In this document: piece by piece, positions 18,751 through 31,701 of the stretch
Layout: the number at the start of each line of letters is the position of its first letter
Position numbering within the stretch: the stretch's first letter is position 1
DNA from: Azorinus chamasolen
Taxonomy: Eukaryota > Mollusca > Bivalvia > Cardiida > Solecurtidae
Direction of reading: 5' to 3'
NCBI GenBank assembly: GCA_963576725.1
Contig: OY755237.1
Coordinates: forward strand, 54,783,805 to 54,847,804
Length of the DNA stretch: 64,000 nt
The notes under the pieces: generated by a model
What the model saw: the letters and a program-made list of their open reading frames with translations, nothing else
The model's database searches: none
Told to the model about the DNA's origin: nothing
Position numbers and translations under genes: made by a program

Positions 18751-20990
18751 CAGATGTGAACTAACTCAAAGCAGACCGCGCCTACAGGAACAGTCCGCAT
18801 CATTTTCAAGGAATTAAATTTAACCCAATAGAATTCAGTTCAGGAGGCTCCAGTAAAGAGCCGTTTGATCAGTCTGCTCTGTTCGCAGATGGACTCGTTC
18901 TAGCCTTTATCATGCTAAAAAAACCCACAGGTGCTCCTATAGGAGCTGTCTGATCTGGGTCTACACTGTCTGATCTGGATCTGCTCCGATTGCAAATACT
19001 AAATGGCGGAGGTAAAGGATTAATTTTATTTAACCCTTCCTTTCATATAAACACTTTATTCACGCTTTGCAAACAGAGTAGACTAAGATCATAGTTCCTA
19101 TGGGAACAGTCCACACCTTGGGGCTCAATTAATTTGAACCCATTAGGAGTCATTTTACCCTTTCCGTAAATCTGGATCAGGATGCTCCTTTAAAGAGCCG
19201 TTTGATCAGGGTCTGCTTTGTTTTCCGATTTAACTTAATAGAACTCGTTCGAATCTTTTTCATGTCCAATCGATCCATGTCTTTCTAGTGATCTGCAAAT
19301 TGTGCAGATGTCCGAGTCTCAACCATTAGCCTACATAATAGATTCGCCGTTTGATACCTTTGCGAACAATGTAGATCCAGATCTTCATTTCATTCATTCA
19401 TTCATTCATTCATTTCATTTATTCACCAGGAGGCTCCTGTAAATTTCCTTTTGATATGGGTCTGCTGTTTGCAGTTGAATTTTATAGAGCTCATTCTAGT
19501 CTTTATCATGACTGCCCGACTGCTCCGATTGCAAATGCTTGAAGCGTCGAGGTAGAGGATTACTGCTATTTTACCCTTTCCTTCATACACTTTTCCATCC
19601 TTTGTAAACAGATTATACCGAGACCAGACAGCTCCTAAAGGAGCAACCAACATTTTTGAGACCCATTCCCCAACCCTATTTCCCGACCCACTGGGGTGCA
19701 AGTTCAATGTATTCCATTGTTTCCCATTTCCGTCATAGTCGAGCCTTTCGAAACATTAGCAAGCTGAGTAGATCTAGATCAGAAGGATATTTTAAAGAAC
19801 CGTTTAATCAGTGTCTGCTGTGTTGGCAGATGGAATTATATAGAGCGCGTTCTAGTCTTTATCCTGTTGAAAAAAAACCTTTCTTCGTAGTTCTGTAGTG
19901 TTTTGCAAATGTTGCAGCCTGCTCCTATAAGTGCTGTCTGGGTCTTCTCCGATTGCAAATCATGGAAGATTCAGATCAGACAGAGGCAGTCTTCAACATT
20001 GTCACTAAGTGCCCCGTCCAATTCAACACTGCTTGGGGCTCAGTTGATTTTAACCCATTAGAATTCATTTTACCCTTTCCGTTATGGATGTGCCTTTTGA
20101 CACCAAAATTCCGTTGTGCAAACGAGTAGTTTAAGACCAGAAGATTCATGTAAAGAGCTGTTTGATCACGGTCTGCTGTCATTGTGTGAACGTGTTGATA
20201 TGAAGGAAAGGGTTGAATAGCCTTAATCCTCTACCTCGTAGACATGCCATTTAAAGCCTTCGCAATCGGAGCCTTTTGATCTGGCTCTACGCGGTTTGCA
20301 ATCTATAAAGCAAAAGGCGAGATGAAACCTAATGAGGTTTATTTAACTGAGCCCAATCAGCAAACAGAGCAGATCCTGATCAAGCACCATTTCCCCACCA
20401 CTTTGGACTCATTAAATATAAATTTAACCCATTGGAATTCATTTTACCGTTGGGCCCTTTCCGTCATAGATCCACATTTGACACCTTGGTAGAGAATGCT
20501 ATTTATTTAACCATTTCCGTCAAATATACACTTTTCACACTTTTCTAGGCAGTCGTGTACCAGCACTTTATAGGTTGCTTGCTCAGCGCCCGTTTTAAAA
20601 CGCTTCATCCGTCTTAAACACACAGAATTATACCCGTTTTTAAGGTTGTTGTAGACAGACTTTAACTATGCATGTTTTATACAAGAGTAATGTTCAAAGC
20701 TCTGTTTTATTAATTCTAAAATGATGCCTGGGACTGTTTGCTTTTTTGTAAATGAAATGGCACTGTGACAATCTAATGCAAATTGTGAAATATTTTGTGT
20801 TTTACAGTTGAATATGCCTTAACCCATTAATTTTTCTATGTTTGCACCAAATTTCCATACCTACTGGTAATTCAATCATGAATAAAATTATTTATGGAAA
20901 GAGGAACATTGTAGTCATATTAGATCCTATATGATCGACATTCTATCGATTGAGCTCCTTTATTACAAGCTCCTTTCCTAACAGTCAGAC
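18751..20990. other. Repeat-rich non-coding DNA with decayed palindromes
   Basis: No gene seen. The stretch is full of partial copies of the GTAGACCCAGATCAG / GGCTCCTATAGGAGC palindrome family (for example about 18840-18900, 19190-19220 and 19599-19648) and short ATTC runs (19387-19412). Confidence 0.5.
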
Positions 20991-21559
20991 CGTTCTTTTC
21001 GGCCAACTGGCTTTGGGTCTAGGTCTCACATCGGCAGTGGATTTTCTCCGTTTCCTCCGTGACACCTTCCGCTAGTCTGGAGTATACGTTGTAAGACGAA
21101 ATGTGAGCTTGTCACTTTATCTCCGAACCCTTATGGTAGGAGTCAAATTTTAGGAGAAAGAGCTGGTATGCAGGGATTCTCCCAGGAATGCTCCCGCTTT
21201 CGGTCGTTCCTGGACGATCCTTAAGGTTTTGGTTGCTATATATGCAAGCCTCTTACGAGATCCCCCAGCTCTGGGGAAGACAGGCGTGAGAACTAGACCC
21301 TCTTCTCCTTAGCGGTGCCCGGCTACGAGCCGATTAGGACCCTTCCCTTTTGTCTGGCCCGTGGGGCAGGCTTCTTAGGGTCCATTCCCTACCAAGCCTA
21401 GGGGTTATGTGCCTGCTAGGTATCAGTTCTAGTGATTCGCCCTTGATCCGACCCTGCAGTCCTATGGCTGCTTGCTTATTCACTTTGTTGCATAGTTTCA
21501 TTAGGAATGCTCGAACATCTTCTGTTGTAGAGAAAAGCTGTCTTATTCTTCGGATTCGA

Positions 21560-22320
21560 CAGCTTCCGCTTTCCGGGGTCCCCTTTTCTTCCGTTGACGG
21601 ATCACGCGAACATGCAAAATGCAGCGTCTTTGCTGTTCGCAAGGGGCGTAGAAGGCGTTTTGAACGAGAATTTGGCGAGCTTTTACACCGCACCGTTTTC
21701 GTTCTTAAGACATACGGTGCCGTTCGTCCTATTTTTCAATCTCTCTATTCTTGTCAAGTATGTAGAGGCCGAATCTTAACAATGGAGACCTTTGCTTCCA
21801 TTCGGCTAGTAATCATACCAAACGAATGGGGCTTCTCAGTTGACCTATTGGACGCCTATTTTCTTGACCGGTTCACCCTACAGACAGACACCTCATGCGT
21901 TTCTGCCATAGGGATGCCGTCTACTAGTTCCGGACTCTGTCCGAGGATTTTCTACAGCCCAGAGCTTCACTGAACTCATAGAGGTCGTACCAGTCTATCT
22001 CCGGCAGGATTGAACCTTTCTGATTCAGGGGCGATTGGCAGTTTCCTAAGCTTATTATTCAGTCCTTACGACCTCAGCTACAGCAGGTAGGTCGTGTCTC
22101 AGTCGGAGCTATTTCTGAACACAGAGAAATTAAAAATCTCTTTCCATCTAAAGGTTTCATCTTTGTGGGACTGACTTTCATATCGGACTCGGTCGGGATC
22201 TCTCCACTAGAGTGGCTAACATCTTGCAACTGTTGTCTCTTTTTGTCCAGAAGAAATGCTGCTCAGCCCGGTCTCTTCTGTCCCTGGTCAAGTTCAGCAG
22301 CAAGGTCAATGCATGTACTT
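21560..22320 (+). pseudogene. Decayed DIRS-like reverse transcriptase remnant
   Basis: Plus-strand reading in shifting frames shows the order typical of DIRS-type reverse transcriptases: an RPIF-type block, METFASIR, a WGFSVDLLDAYF block (about 21821-21864), then pieces resembling a Phe-rich palm segment, and later FVGLTFISDSVGISP-like residues (about 22160-22210). Frameshifts and stops are many, and no catalytic YLDD box survives clearly. Upstream sequence 20980-21560 may belong to the same element. The match is by eye; an LTR element is the main alternative. Confidence 0.5.
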
Positions 22321-22544
22321 ATCTAGAAAAGAATTGTGTAATCTTCTAAATACAAGTTTACTTTGTCTATATTCTAGATAGGTCTCTTCCTGCAAAGATT
22401 CTTTCCATCTTCTATCCACACGTTACGGGTATGTTTCAAACTTTCGTGCGTACGGGTTAGTTCTTCACACCAGCACGACTTGAGATGCCTTTGAAATACG
22501 CGTTTGTGCTGTCAATATCGGGATCATTTGTTTGAATGCTTTTA

Positions 22545-22650
22545 GTTAACACCGCCTAAACCGATGCTAGGAGCGTGAGTAGTGTTGCACTTTAAATAAC
22601 TGCTCACGAACATTCTCAATAAACCGAATTGCAACTTTCTCTATTCACAT
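22545..22650 (+). repeat. Fragment of the ~270 bp dispersed element
   Basis: GCTAGGAGCGTGAGTAGTGTTGCAC and CTCAATAAACCGAATTGCAA show membership in the family with copies near 23083, 24470, 57040, 60855 and 61429 (plus) and 59810 and 63484 (minus). Confidence 0.75.
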
Positions 22651-23082
22651 TAAATTCACTTTCATATAGCTACGTTTTACATGTATGTTTTAACTGTTTG
22701 TAGATTACCACTTTTATACAATATAAACTGGAATTACAGGATAAATAATAAATTCATAATTATACAAGGCTGCCAGTGCAGCTTTCAATATACGGGCTCC
22801 TTGACCAACACACACATGTCGTGTCAGAAGGTGCAACGTTTTAAGAATTCTGAAAGTAGGAAATTCTTCGAAAGCAAATTTAACAATGTGTTTAGTCAGG
22901 ATATCCTGAGACCTAGAAATCTAAATGGCATAAACACGTGTTTCTTTTTATAACTCTTTACTGTAACTGCAAAATGGTACAGGAGGGTTTTGTCACGGTT
23001 CTTTGTTTATCACGTGACTTTTCTGACAGGTAAAGCTGATATAAGCTTATTCCGATTCTTGTCGTGTCTTAATGGACATTTT

Positions 23083-23250
23083 TCACAACAGCAGGTGTTA
23101 AGTGCTTGCGTGGCGGCCGTAAAAAGTCACCCGTACTTCATTCTCAGTGTTGTTCTACTTTCTGGTCCTTCGGGAATACCACTTAAACCGGTAATAGGGG
23201 AGGTGGGTAGTGTTGCCCTTTTAAGTACTGTTCATGAATCATGAATATTC
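23083..23250 (+). repeat. Partial copy of the ~270 bp dispersed element
   Basis: Begins with ACAACAGCAGGTGTTAAGTG, continues through CCGTAAAAAGTC and TACTTCATTCTCAGTGTTGT to GTGGGTAGTGTTGCCC; the segment before the CTCAATAAAACCGAG end is lost. Confidence 0.75.
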
Positions 23251-23375
23251 ATACATGTATAAGAAATAATGACATCATGAATAATAATTAGATTATCTTC
23301 TATATTGGCATGTGAAGACAGTAAAACAATTTCTCAGGCAAAAACTGTAGAATAGACCTATATTACACCATAAGC

Positions 23376-23440
23376 AACCAACAGTTTCTGATCAGACGGC
23401 TCCAATGGAAGCCCTCTGATATGGGTCTACTCTGTTTTAA
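23376..23440. repeat. Palindrome, family H1
   Basis: Arms TGATCAGACGGCTCC and GATATGGGTCTACTCTGTTTT around a short centre; one copy of the dispersed palindrome family. Confidence 0.7.
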
Positions 23441-23579
23441 AAAGCATAGAAGGGCGTATTTATGGAGTAACGGAATAAAACTGCACATTTTGTTGAACTT
23501 AAAAAAAATCTTATTGCAAAAGAAAAGACAACAAAAACCAACAACAAAAAATAAAACAAGAAATGTCGTCACGACATCA

Positions 23580-23982
23580 AACCGGGTTTTCTTTCACTAT
23601 TAACTAGTAATTTCTAAGTTCAAAGGGGCATAACTCACAGAATAATTGCAGAAGGAAAAATCCCTGACAATGTGCATATCTACATTTTGTGTCCATGCTA
23701 TATTCAAGGTTTTTTGAACATGTTTTGAGCAGTTTCATTGGAGTTGCGCTTACAAGGATATGGTCAAAAGAACTAGTGATTTCTAAGTTCAAAAGGACAT
23801 AACTCTAAGAATATTTGCAGAAGGAAAAAGTCCTTGCTACATGCAAGGTTTTATGAAAAGCTGCTGAACAGTTTCAGAGGAGTTGCGCTTACAATGTTGG
23901 CAACTGTCCGTCCGCCCAACCGCCCGCCCGCCCACCGCACATCACCATTTCAATAATCGGATTTTCCGCGGAAAACCCGGTT
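23580..23982. mobile_element. 403 bp non-autonomous element with 12 bp terminal inverted repeats
   Basis: Begins AACCGGGTTTTC (23580-23591) and ends GAAAACCCGGTT (23971-23982). The interior has two ~150 bp direct repeats (TTTCTAAGTTCAAA...GAGTTGCGCTTACAA) and a GCCCGCCCGCCC run near the right end. No coding capacity. Confidence 0.7.
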
Positions 23983-24469
23983 AAAACAAAACAAAAATCT
24001 AAATCACTGCTAGGAGTGAGCCTGAGATAACATACGTACACAGTTTGGATCGAATTCTTCATTCTGCTTCGCATCTCCGATTCTGTGTAAAGTATATGCT
24101 TTAACGAGATACAGGTTAAACCGGTCCCAAGTCTAAGCGGCTACTGGTCAAACCGTCCGCAAAAACAGTCAAACCGGCCTCACATGAAATATGTTTTTGG
24201 TCAAACAGGCCCACATTTTTAAATTGAATTTTAACCATGTTTAATCTTCACTATTTCTAGAATCGCATGTATTTTGGTCATTTGGAAATCTCGACAATGT
24301 ATCAAGCATTTTTAGTTTTGTTAACTGTTCGATGCACGTGGCGGTAAAGATGTTACTCATTTTGTTTATATTGTTATATGTGTTAAAGATGAACACTAAT
24401 TGCTAAGCAATGCACATGGCGTTTTTGAAGAGCGAACATTTGCGATGTGGGTGAAATATGGTTTGTGTT

Positions 24470-24690
24470 TTATGTTTTCTGGTCCTTTGGGATCATTAGT
24501 TTTGATGTTATTTTGAAAATTGAATACTGCTTAATCCGGTGCTAGGGGGCGTGAGTAGTGTTGCACTTTTAATTACTAGTCATGAACAGACTCAATAAAA
24601 CCGAGTCCGCAATTTTCTCTTTTCGCATTTGTACTTTTGCTTAAAAGATCTCCAACTTTCAGACTATATTATATAAATAATGTTCCTGAA
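24470..24690 (+). repeat. Copy of the ~270 bp dispersed element
   Basis: TTCTGGTCCTTTGGGATCATT, GCTAGGGGGCGTGAGTAGTG and GACTCAATAAAACCGAGTCC are all present in family order. The small stem GACTC...GAGTC around AATAAA is notable. Confidence 0.8.
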
Positions 24691-25250
24691 TTCATATAGT
24701 TCTCACTCTTGTCAAGTTACTACCTTATGCTTATTCATCAGTGAATTGTTTTTTGTTATTTACACGTAAACTTCTTGGGTTTGTACTTGCTAGTTTTCTA
24801 TTGGATTGATCGTGATGTTTTTTCCGACTGTGAGTTGGGCTTGTCCTATTGTTGTGTTTATATGAGTGTAACTGTGTTTTGTGACAATGACAGACAATTG
24901 TATTGAATGTGGAACAATGGTTCACCCCCTACAGAAGGCAGTGACATGTGACTCATGTGACAGGCGGCATCACCGAACGCACAATACGGGAAGATAGAAT
25001 TTGTATTTACATCTCATCAATGCACGTTCAATAAATTTTACTATCAAGTCCCTAAGCATATCATACCAATTAATGTTTGTCTTTAACAAAAATAATGTGT
25101 TAATTGTTCGGTTACATTATATGCAAACTTACTGCATTTGCCATCACGGTTGTTGTAGATTATAGTCGGAGAGGGGATACGTTTATTTAAACTGTTTGTC
25201 TTTTAGGGCGGGGATGGAATAAGTGTGAGGTTGGGCGCCCCTAAACCGGT
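24691..25250. other. No gene seen
   Basis: A/T-rich non-coding sequence; short frames lack any recognisable domain. A GGGCGCCCCTAAACCGGTTTAA string near 25226-25247 also occurs before the 62212 repeat copy, so it probably belongs to the repeat. Confidence 0.4.
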
Positions 25251-25257
25251 TTAACAC

Positions 25258-25440
25258 CCAGTGATTTTTGTCACTGACAGTTCCAAGGCGGTACTTCCGT
25301 CTTCCCCATTTGTTTTGTCTTTGTGCGTCTCTTTATATTTTTGATAGTTAAGTACATTTGCTGTGTTTTCTTGTGTTGTTCGTGCGGTTGTTTGTTCTGT
25401 ATGTGGTGTTTCCTGCATGACACATATTTGTACTTTTACC
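25258..25440 (+). repeat. Copy 2 of the ~185 bp dispersed repeat
   Basis: TTTTTGTCACTGACAGTTCC ... GTTTTGTCTTTGTGCGTCTC ... GTGGTGTTTCCTGCATGAC, matching the LINE-spacer copy at 10617-10805 in reverse orientation. Confidence 0.8.
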
Positions 25441-26176
25441 AATTAGTGTTTTTAAACACAAAAGATTGTGTTTATTGTTCGACTACATTATAGGCAGAAA
25501 TGGAAATTATCCTCATCACACGTTTCTCGAATATCAACATTCTTAAATTTTATTTGGCATTAAGTTGCATAAAGCACGTATATAGCCAATACAATTTCAC
25601 GTTCTCGAATATTACATGCCATGATAAAAAATAAATAAAAGCAGCCAGATACGTTTCTCTAACAATACATTTCATGATTAAAATAAAAAGAAAATGTGTC
25701 CATGTGTCACGGATGCCCCGCCATGTTTACTTTTCTAAAATGCATCAACATTGATTGACTTAAGGTTTGCATGCTTCCTTCGTGCAAATTTATTTCTATA
25801 AATTAATATGGACGACGACGCAAGACGAATAGTGATCTCTAGATGTTACCCCTGCAAAGCGCAGATGACACCATTATTTACTATAAGGTAATACATGTAT
25901 TTTGATAATTCTGTACATACTACTACTACAATTAACTAATAATATGATCATAAACAGGAATAAGATTGCTAAACAAATCACTAAAATTCAATGAAAGTTT
26001 TAGCAAACAGGACGTAGATGAACCACATACCTTGAAAAGCGGAGAGCTGGTACAACTCACTATGATTATGCTTTAGACCAAATATCAAATCATTCAATCA
26101 TATTCGTACAAGCCAAAAGATCTTTGACGAATATTTTGTCATTAAGCAATGGCTAAAATTCAATCAAAGTGCCGTG
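25441..26176. other. No gene seen
   Basis: A/T-rich sequence. A short frame from the ATG near 25808 (MDDDARRIVISR) is too short to support; no other features. Confidence 0.35.
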
Positions 26177-26559
26177 GTAATTAGGAAAAGTGACGCCCGA
26201 AGTAGATCGACCGGGTAGTCGACTTACTATATAGCACTATGGCCCCTGGTCATTATACTATAACCGGGGGAGTCGTAGTACTATGACCCCCATACATATA
26301 CAATTCTGACCCCTCATATAACAAAGTAACCCCCGTAGTAGATCGACCGGGGGTCGGTTTACTATATAGTACTATAGCCCCCGGTTATAGTACTATGACT
26401 GAGTGAGTCGTAGTACAAAGACCCCCTTACGTATAAGAAACTTATCTCACTTACAAGATAACAACCTGACCCTAAAAAGTGTGCATAAAAGTGCAGTAAA
26501 TTCCTATTTAGTTATCATTATAAATGTCTAGACCAAATGTATATGGGGCATATTGTTTT

Positions 26560-27400
26560 TTCCGGAGTTGTCCCTCCGTCTGTCTGTCTGTCACAGATGT
26601 TGCAGCAAGCGTAACTCAAAAACTGTTAAGGTTAGAATCTTGAAATTTCACAGAAATGTTGCCCAGTATGAGTTGTTGTGTACCTCCATACTCCCCTGGT
26701 AGTTTTGAGCTAGTGTCCCTGAATAGTTTGAATATGCGATAATTAATGACAAATTTTGCGGCATCCATAACTCAGAAATCGTTTAGGCTAGATTCTTTAA
26801 ACTTTACAAGAATGTTGCCCAGTATGAGTTGCTGTGCACCTCCATATTTTCAATTCCTTCTCTCTATAGTTTTGGTGTTATTGGCCCTGTCAAGTTGGAC
26901 TTTGTCATAGTTTATTACGAACTTTGAGCCACAAATATCTTCGAATTTAATACGGCCAGAGTCTTGAAGCTTCACAGGACTATTGCATAGCATGAGCTGT
27001 TGTACACCTTTATATTTTCAGTTTCTTCCCCGGATAATTTTGACGTTATTGTCCCTGAATACATTAATGATAAACTTTGCAGCACTCTTAACTTTGAAAC
27101 TAATGTGGCTAGAGTCTTGAAATTTCACAGACACGTTGCCAAGTGTGAGTTATTTTGCATCTTTATCATTTCTGTTCCCTGTCCCAGGTGGTTTTAATTT
27201 GGAGTTGTTGCCCCCTGACAAGTTGGAATATGTTGTAGTTTATAACGAACTTTGAGCCACACAGAACTCAAATAGGGCTAGTCTTGAAACTTCACAGAAA
27301 TGTTGCCCAGCATGAATTGTTGTTAACCTTTGTGATTTCAGTTCCCCCTCTCTTGTTATTTTGAAGGTATTGCCCTAGAATAGTTAAAATATGCGTTAAA
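26560..27400. repeat. ~190 bp tandem block inside the 6.9 kb element
   Basis: CTTGAAATTTCACAGAAATGTTGCCCAG-type segments recur about five times with diverged linkers, after a GTCTGTCTGTCTGTC start. Frames within are chance. Confidence 0.75.
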
Positions 27401-27779
27401 ATAGTTAAAATCTGATGATTTGTACCTTGTTCAATTGTGTCAGTTCAATATTTTGTTTGTGTCTTTGAAAACGTCAAGGAACATATAAACAATTTAGAGA
27501 TTGATAGATAATTTATGACATTAAAAATTATTAGAGTTGCTCACCTTGATTCTCCTTAGACTTAAACCGTAGCAAATATATACCATTATGTATATTCTTC
27601 ACAGCTCAAACAGGAGTCATCTATATTTAAGTGATTGTTTCACACCATGTCAAGCTAACATAATGATCATTTGAGTTGTGTGACTTGTGTCCTTTGATGT
27701 CCAAAAATGTGATTGCCCCTGATAAGTTATATGTTTGTGTAACTGGCTCAAAATGTGTTTATACCTCAAAGTGAAAATA

Positions 27780-29450
27780 TACAGACTCCCTTGCAAAAAT
27801 ACATCTACTACGGGGTCGATAAATCACATACATGTAGTTATTCACTAGTACTATGACCTCATGTCATTTTATTATAAAATATAGTGACTTCCTTGCCAAA
27901 ATACATCCACTACAGAATCGATAAATCATATAGTACTATGGCCCCTATGGCAATATTATTATAAAATATAGTGACTCCCTTGCCAATAAACATCCATGAT
28001 GGGGGTCTCTATATATTATATAGTACTATGACCCACATGTCATTTTACTATAGAATATAATTTGTCCCTTGCAAAAATACATCCACCACGTGGTTGATAT
28101 ATTATGTAGTACTATGACACCCATGCCATTTAACTATTAGATATAGTGACTCCCTTGCCAAAATACATCCAACAGGGGGGTCGATATATTATATAGAACT
28201 ATGACCCACGTGTCATTTCACTATAAAATATAGTGACTCCCTTTCCAACATACATCCACGACGGGGGTCCATATATTATATAAGACTATGGCCCCATGCC
28301 CTTTTACTATAATATAAAGAGACTCCCTTGCAAAATACATCCACTACGGGGTCGATAAGTCATATAGTACTATGACCCCAAGCGATTTTACTATTAAATA
28401 TAGTGACTCCCTTGCAATAATACATCCACCAGGGTGGAGGTCGATATATAATATACTGTAGTACTGTGACCCCATGCCATTTTAGTATAAAATATAGCGA
28501 TTCCCTTGCCAAAATACACCCACCAGGGGGTCGATATATGATATACTACTATGACTCCCCTGCCATTTTGCTATAAAATATTGTGACTCCCTCGAAAAAA
28601 TACATCCACTACGGGATCCATAAATCATATAGTACTATGACTCCAATGCCATTTTACTATAAAATATGGTTACTCTCTTGCCAAAATACATCCACCAGGG
28701 GGATGGGGGTCGATATATGATATAGTACTATGACCCATTCCATTTTACTATAAAATAAAGTGACTCTCTTAAAAAAATCATCTACCGCTGTGGTCGATAT
28801 ATCATATAGCTCTATGACCCCGGTCATTTTACTATAAAATATGGTGATTCCCTTGCCAAAAACATCCACCAGGGGTAGGGGATTAATGTTTTAAATAGTA
28901 CTACGACCCCATGCCATTTCACTATAAATAATAGTCACTCCTTTGCCAAAATACATCCATGATGGGGTGGGGGTGTCGATATATTATATAGTACTATGAC
29001 CCCATGCCATTTTACTATAAAATATAGTGACTCCCTTGCAAAAATACATCCACTACGGGGTCGATAAGTCATATAGTAATATGACCCAGGCCATTTATTA
29101 TAAAATATAGTGACTCCCTTGCCAAAATAATTCCACCAGGGTGGAGGTCGATATATAATATAGTACTATGACCCCCATGTCATTTTACTATAAAATATAG
29201 TGACTCCCTTGCAAAAATACATCCACTACCGTATCGATAAATCATATAGTAATATGACCCCATGCCATTTTACTATAAAATATACCGACTCCTTTGCCAA
29301 AATACATCCACCAGGAAGGGGGTCGGTATATAATATAGTACTATGACCCCCAGGCCATTTTACTATAAAATATACACTGTAGTGACTTTCTTGCCAATAA
29401 ACATCCACCAGGGGGTCGATATATTAAATAGTACTTTGAGCCCCATATAT
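27780..29450. repeat. ~95 bp tandem array, forward orientation
   Basis: About 17 diverged units of TAGTACTATGACCCC, CATTTTACTATAAAATATAG and TGACTCCCTTGCAAAAATACATCCAC, spaced 85-105 bp. ORFs on the minus strand are repeat by-products. Confidence 0.9.
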
Positions 29451-29459
29451 ATCGGACCC

Positions 29460-30012
29460 CCCATCACGGATGTATTTTGGCAAGAGAGTCTGTATATTTT
29501 CTAGTAAAATGGCATGGGGCTCATAGTACTATATAATATATCCAGCCCCCATCGTGGATGTATTTTGGCAAGGGAGTCACTATATTTTATAGTAAAATGA
29601 CCGAGGGGTCATAGTACTATATGATATATCGACCAACGTGTTGGATGTATTTTTGTAAGGGAGTCATTATATATCTGATAGTAAAATGGCATAGGGGTCA
29701 TAGTACTATATAATATATCGCAACCCTTTATGGATGTATTTTGGCAAGGGAGTCACTATATTTTCTGTTAAATGACATGGGGTCATAGTCATCGAACCCC
29801 ACATCGTGGATGTATTTTTTCAAGGGAGTCGGTATATTTTCTAGTAAAATGGCATGGGGATCATAGTACTATATAATATAACGACCCCCATCGTAGATAT
29901 ATTTTGGCAAGGGAGTCACTATATTTTATAGTAAAATGGGCTGGGTGTCATAGTACTATATAATATATCGGCACCCATCGTGGATGTATTTTTGAAAGGG
30001 AGTCGGTATATT
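29460..30012. repeat. ~95 bp tandem array, inverted orientation, part 1
   Basis: The same unit as at 27780-29450 but reversed (GGATGTATTTTGGCAAGGGAGTC). The switch at about 29450 creates a large inverted repeat. Confidence 0.88.
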
Positions 30013-30014
30013 TA

Positions 30015-31701
30015 TGCCCCCAGATCAAATCTGGGGGGCATATTGTTTTTGCCCGGTCTGTTTGTTTGTCTGTTTGTCAGCAACTTTAACATTGGTCATA
30101 ACTTTTGAGCCAGTACAGATAGCGACTTGATATTTGGCATGTATATGTATCTCATAAAGCCGCATATATGTCAAGGTCAAGGTCATCCTTCAAGGTCAGA
30201 GGTCAAATATATGGGTCATATCACCGACTTTAACATTGGCCATAACTTTTGGACCAGTAGAGATAGAGACTTGATATTTGGCATGCTTGTGTATCTCATA
30301 AAGCTGCACATTTTGAGGGATGACATGTCAAGGTCATTCTTCAGGGTCAAAGGTCAAATTGTCTGTTTGTTTGTCTGTAACTTTAACATTTGTCATAACA
30401 TTTGAGCCAGTACAGATAGAGACTTGATATTTGGCATGCATATGTATCTCGTAAAGCCGCATATTTTGAAGTGTGACATGTCAAGGTCAAGGTCACCCTT
30501 AAAGGTCAGATGTCAAACATATGGGTCAAATCACCGACTTTAACATTGGCCATAACTTTTGAGCCAGTACAGATAGAGACTTGATATTTGGCATGCGTGT
30601 GTATCTCATGAAGCTGCACAGTTTGAGGGATGACATGTCAAGGTCATTCTTCAGGGTCAAAGGTCAAATTGTCTGTTTGTTTGTCTGTAACTTTAACATT
30701 TGTCATAACATTTGAGCCAGTACAGATAGAGACTTGATATTTGGCATGCATATGTATCTCGTAAAGCCGCATATTTTGAAGTGTGACATGTCAAGGTCAA
30801 GGTCACCCTTAAAGGTCAGATGTCAAACATATGGGTCAAATCACCGACTTTAACATTGGCCATAACTTTTGAGCCAGTACAGATAGAGACTTGATATTTG
30901 GCATGCGTGTGTATCTCATGAAGCTGCACAGTTTGAGAGGTGACATGTCAAGGTCATCCTTCAACGTCAAAGGTCACCAACTTCAAATTGGCCATAACTT
31001 TTGAATCAATAGAGATATAGTCTTGATATTTGGTATGCATGTGTATCTCATGAAGCTGCACATTTTGAGGGGCAACATGTCAAGGTAAAGGTCATCTTTT
31101 TGGGTCAAAGGTCACCGACTTTAACATTGGCCATAACTTTTGAACCTGTAGATACAGACTTGACATTTGGTATGCATTTGTTTCTCATGAAGCTGGACAG
31201 TTTGGGGTGACATGTCAAGGTCAAGGTCATCTTTCAGGGTCAAAGGTCACCGACTTTAACATTGGCCATAACTTTTGAACCATTAGAGATACAGACTTGA
31301 CATTTGGTATACATGTGTTTCTCATTTGGCTGCACAGTTTGAGGGGTGATATGTCAAGTTCAAGGTCATCTTTGAAGGTCAAAGGTCATTAACATTGGCC
31401 ATAACGTTTGAACCAGTAGATATACAGCCTTGATACTGGTATGCATGTGTATCTCATGAAGCCGCACAGTTTGAGGGGTGACATGTCAAGGTCAAGGTCA
31501 TCCTTCATGGTCAAATGTCACCAACTTTTAACATTGGCCATAACTTTTGATCCATTAGAGATACAGACTTGATATTTTGTATGCATGTGTACCCCATGAA
31601 GCTGCACAACTTGAGGGGCGACATGTCAAGATCAAGGTCATATTTCAGGGTCAAATATCATATCGAGGGGGCATAGTGTTTCACAAACACATCTTGTTTC
31701 T
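30015..31701. mobile_element. Nested insert with hairpin start and ~150 bp tandem repeats
   Basis: Starts with a hairpin (TGCCCCCAGAT, CAA, ATCTGGGGGGCA; 30015-30040), followed by GTCTGTTTGTTTGTCTGT and about 11 units carrying TTAACATTGGCCATAACTTTT, CTTGATATTTGGCATGC and TGTCAAGGTCAAGGTCAT. It ends near GGGGGCATAGTGTTTCACAAAC and splits a 95 bp unit of the host array. Two units at 30370-30950 are almost identical, indicating recent expansion. Confidence 0.75.

Noticed and set aside
21334..21693. 119-codon minus-strand ORF
   Set aside because: Overlaps the DIRS-like remnant on the opposite strand and shows no domain.
25808..25880. Possible host first exon starting MDDDARR
   Set aside because: Too short, with no splice evidence or homology that I can see.
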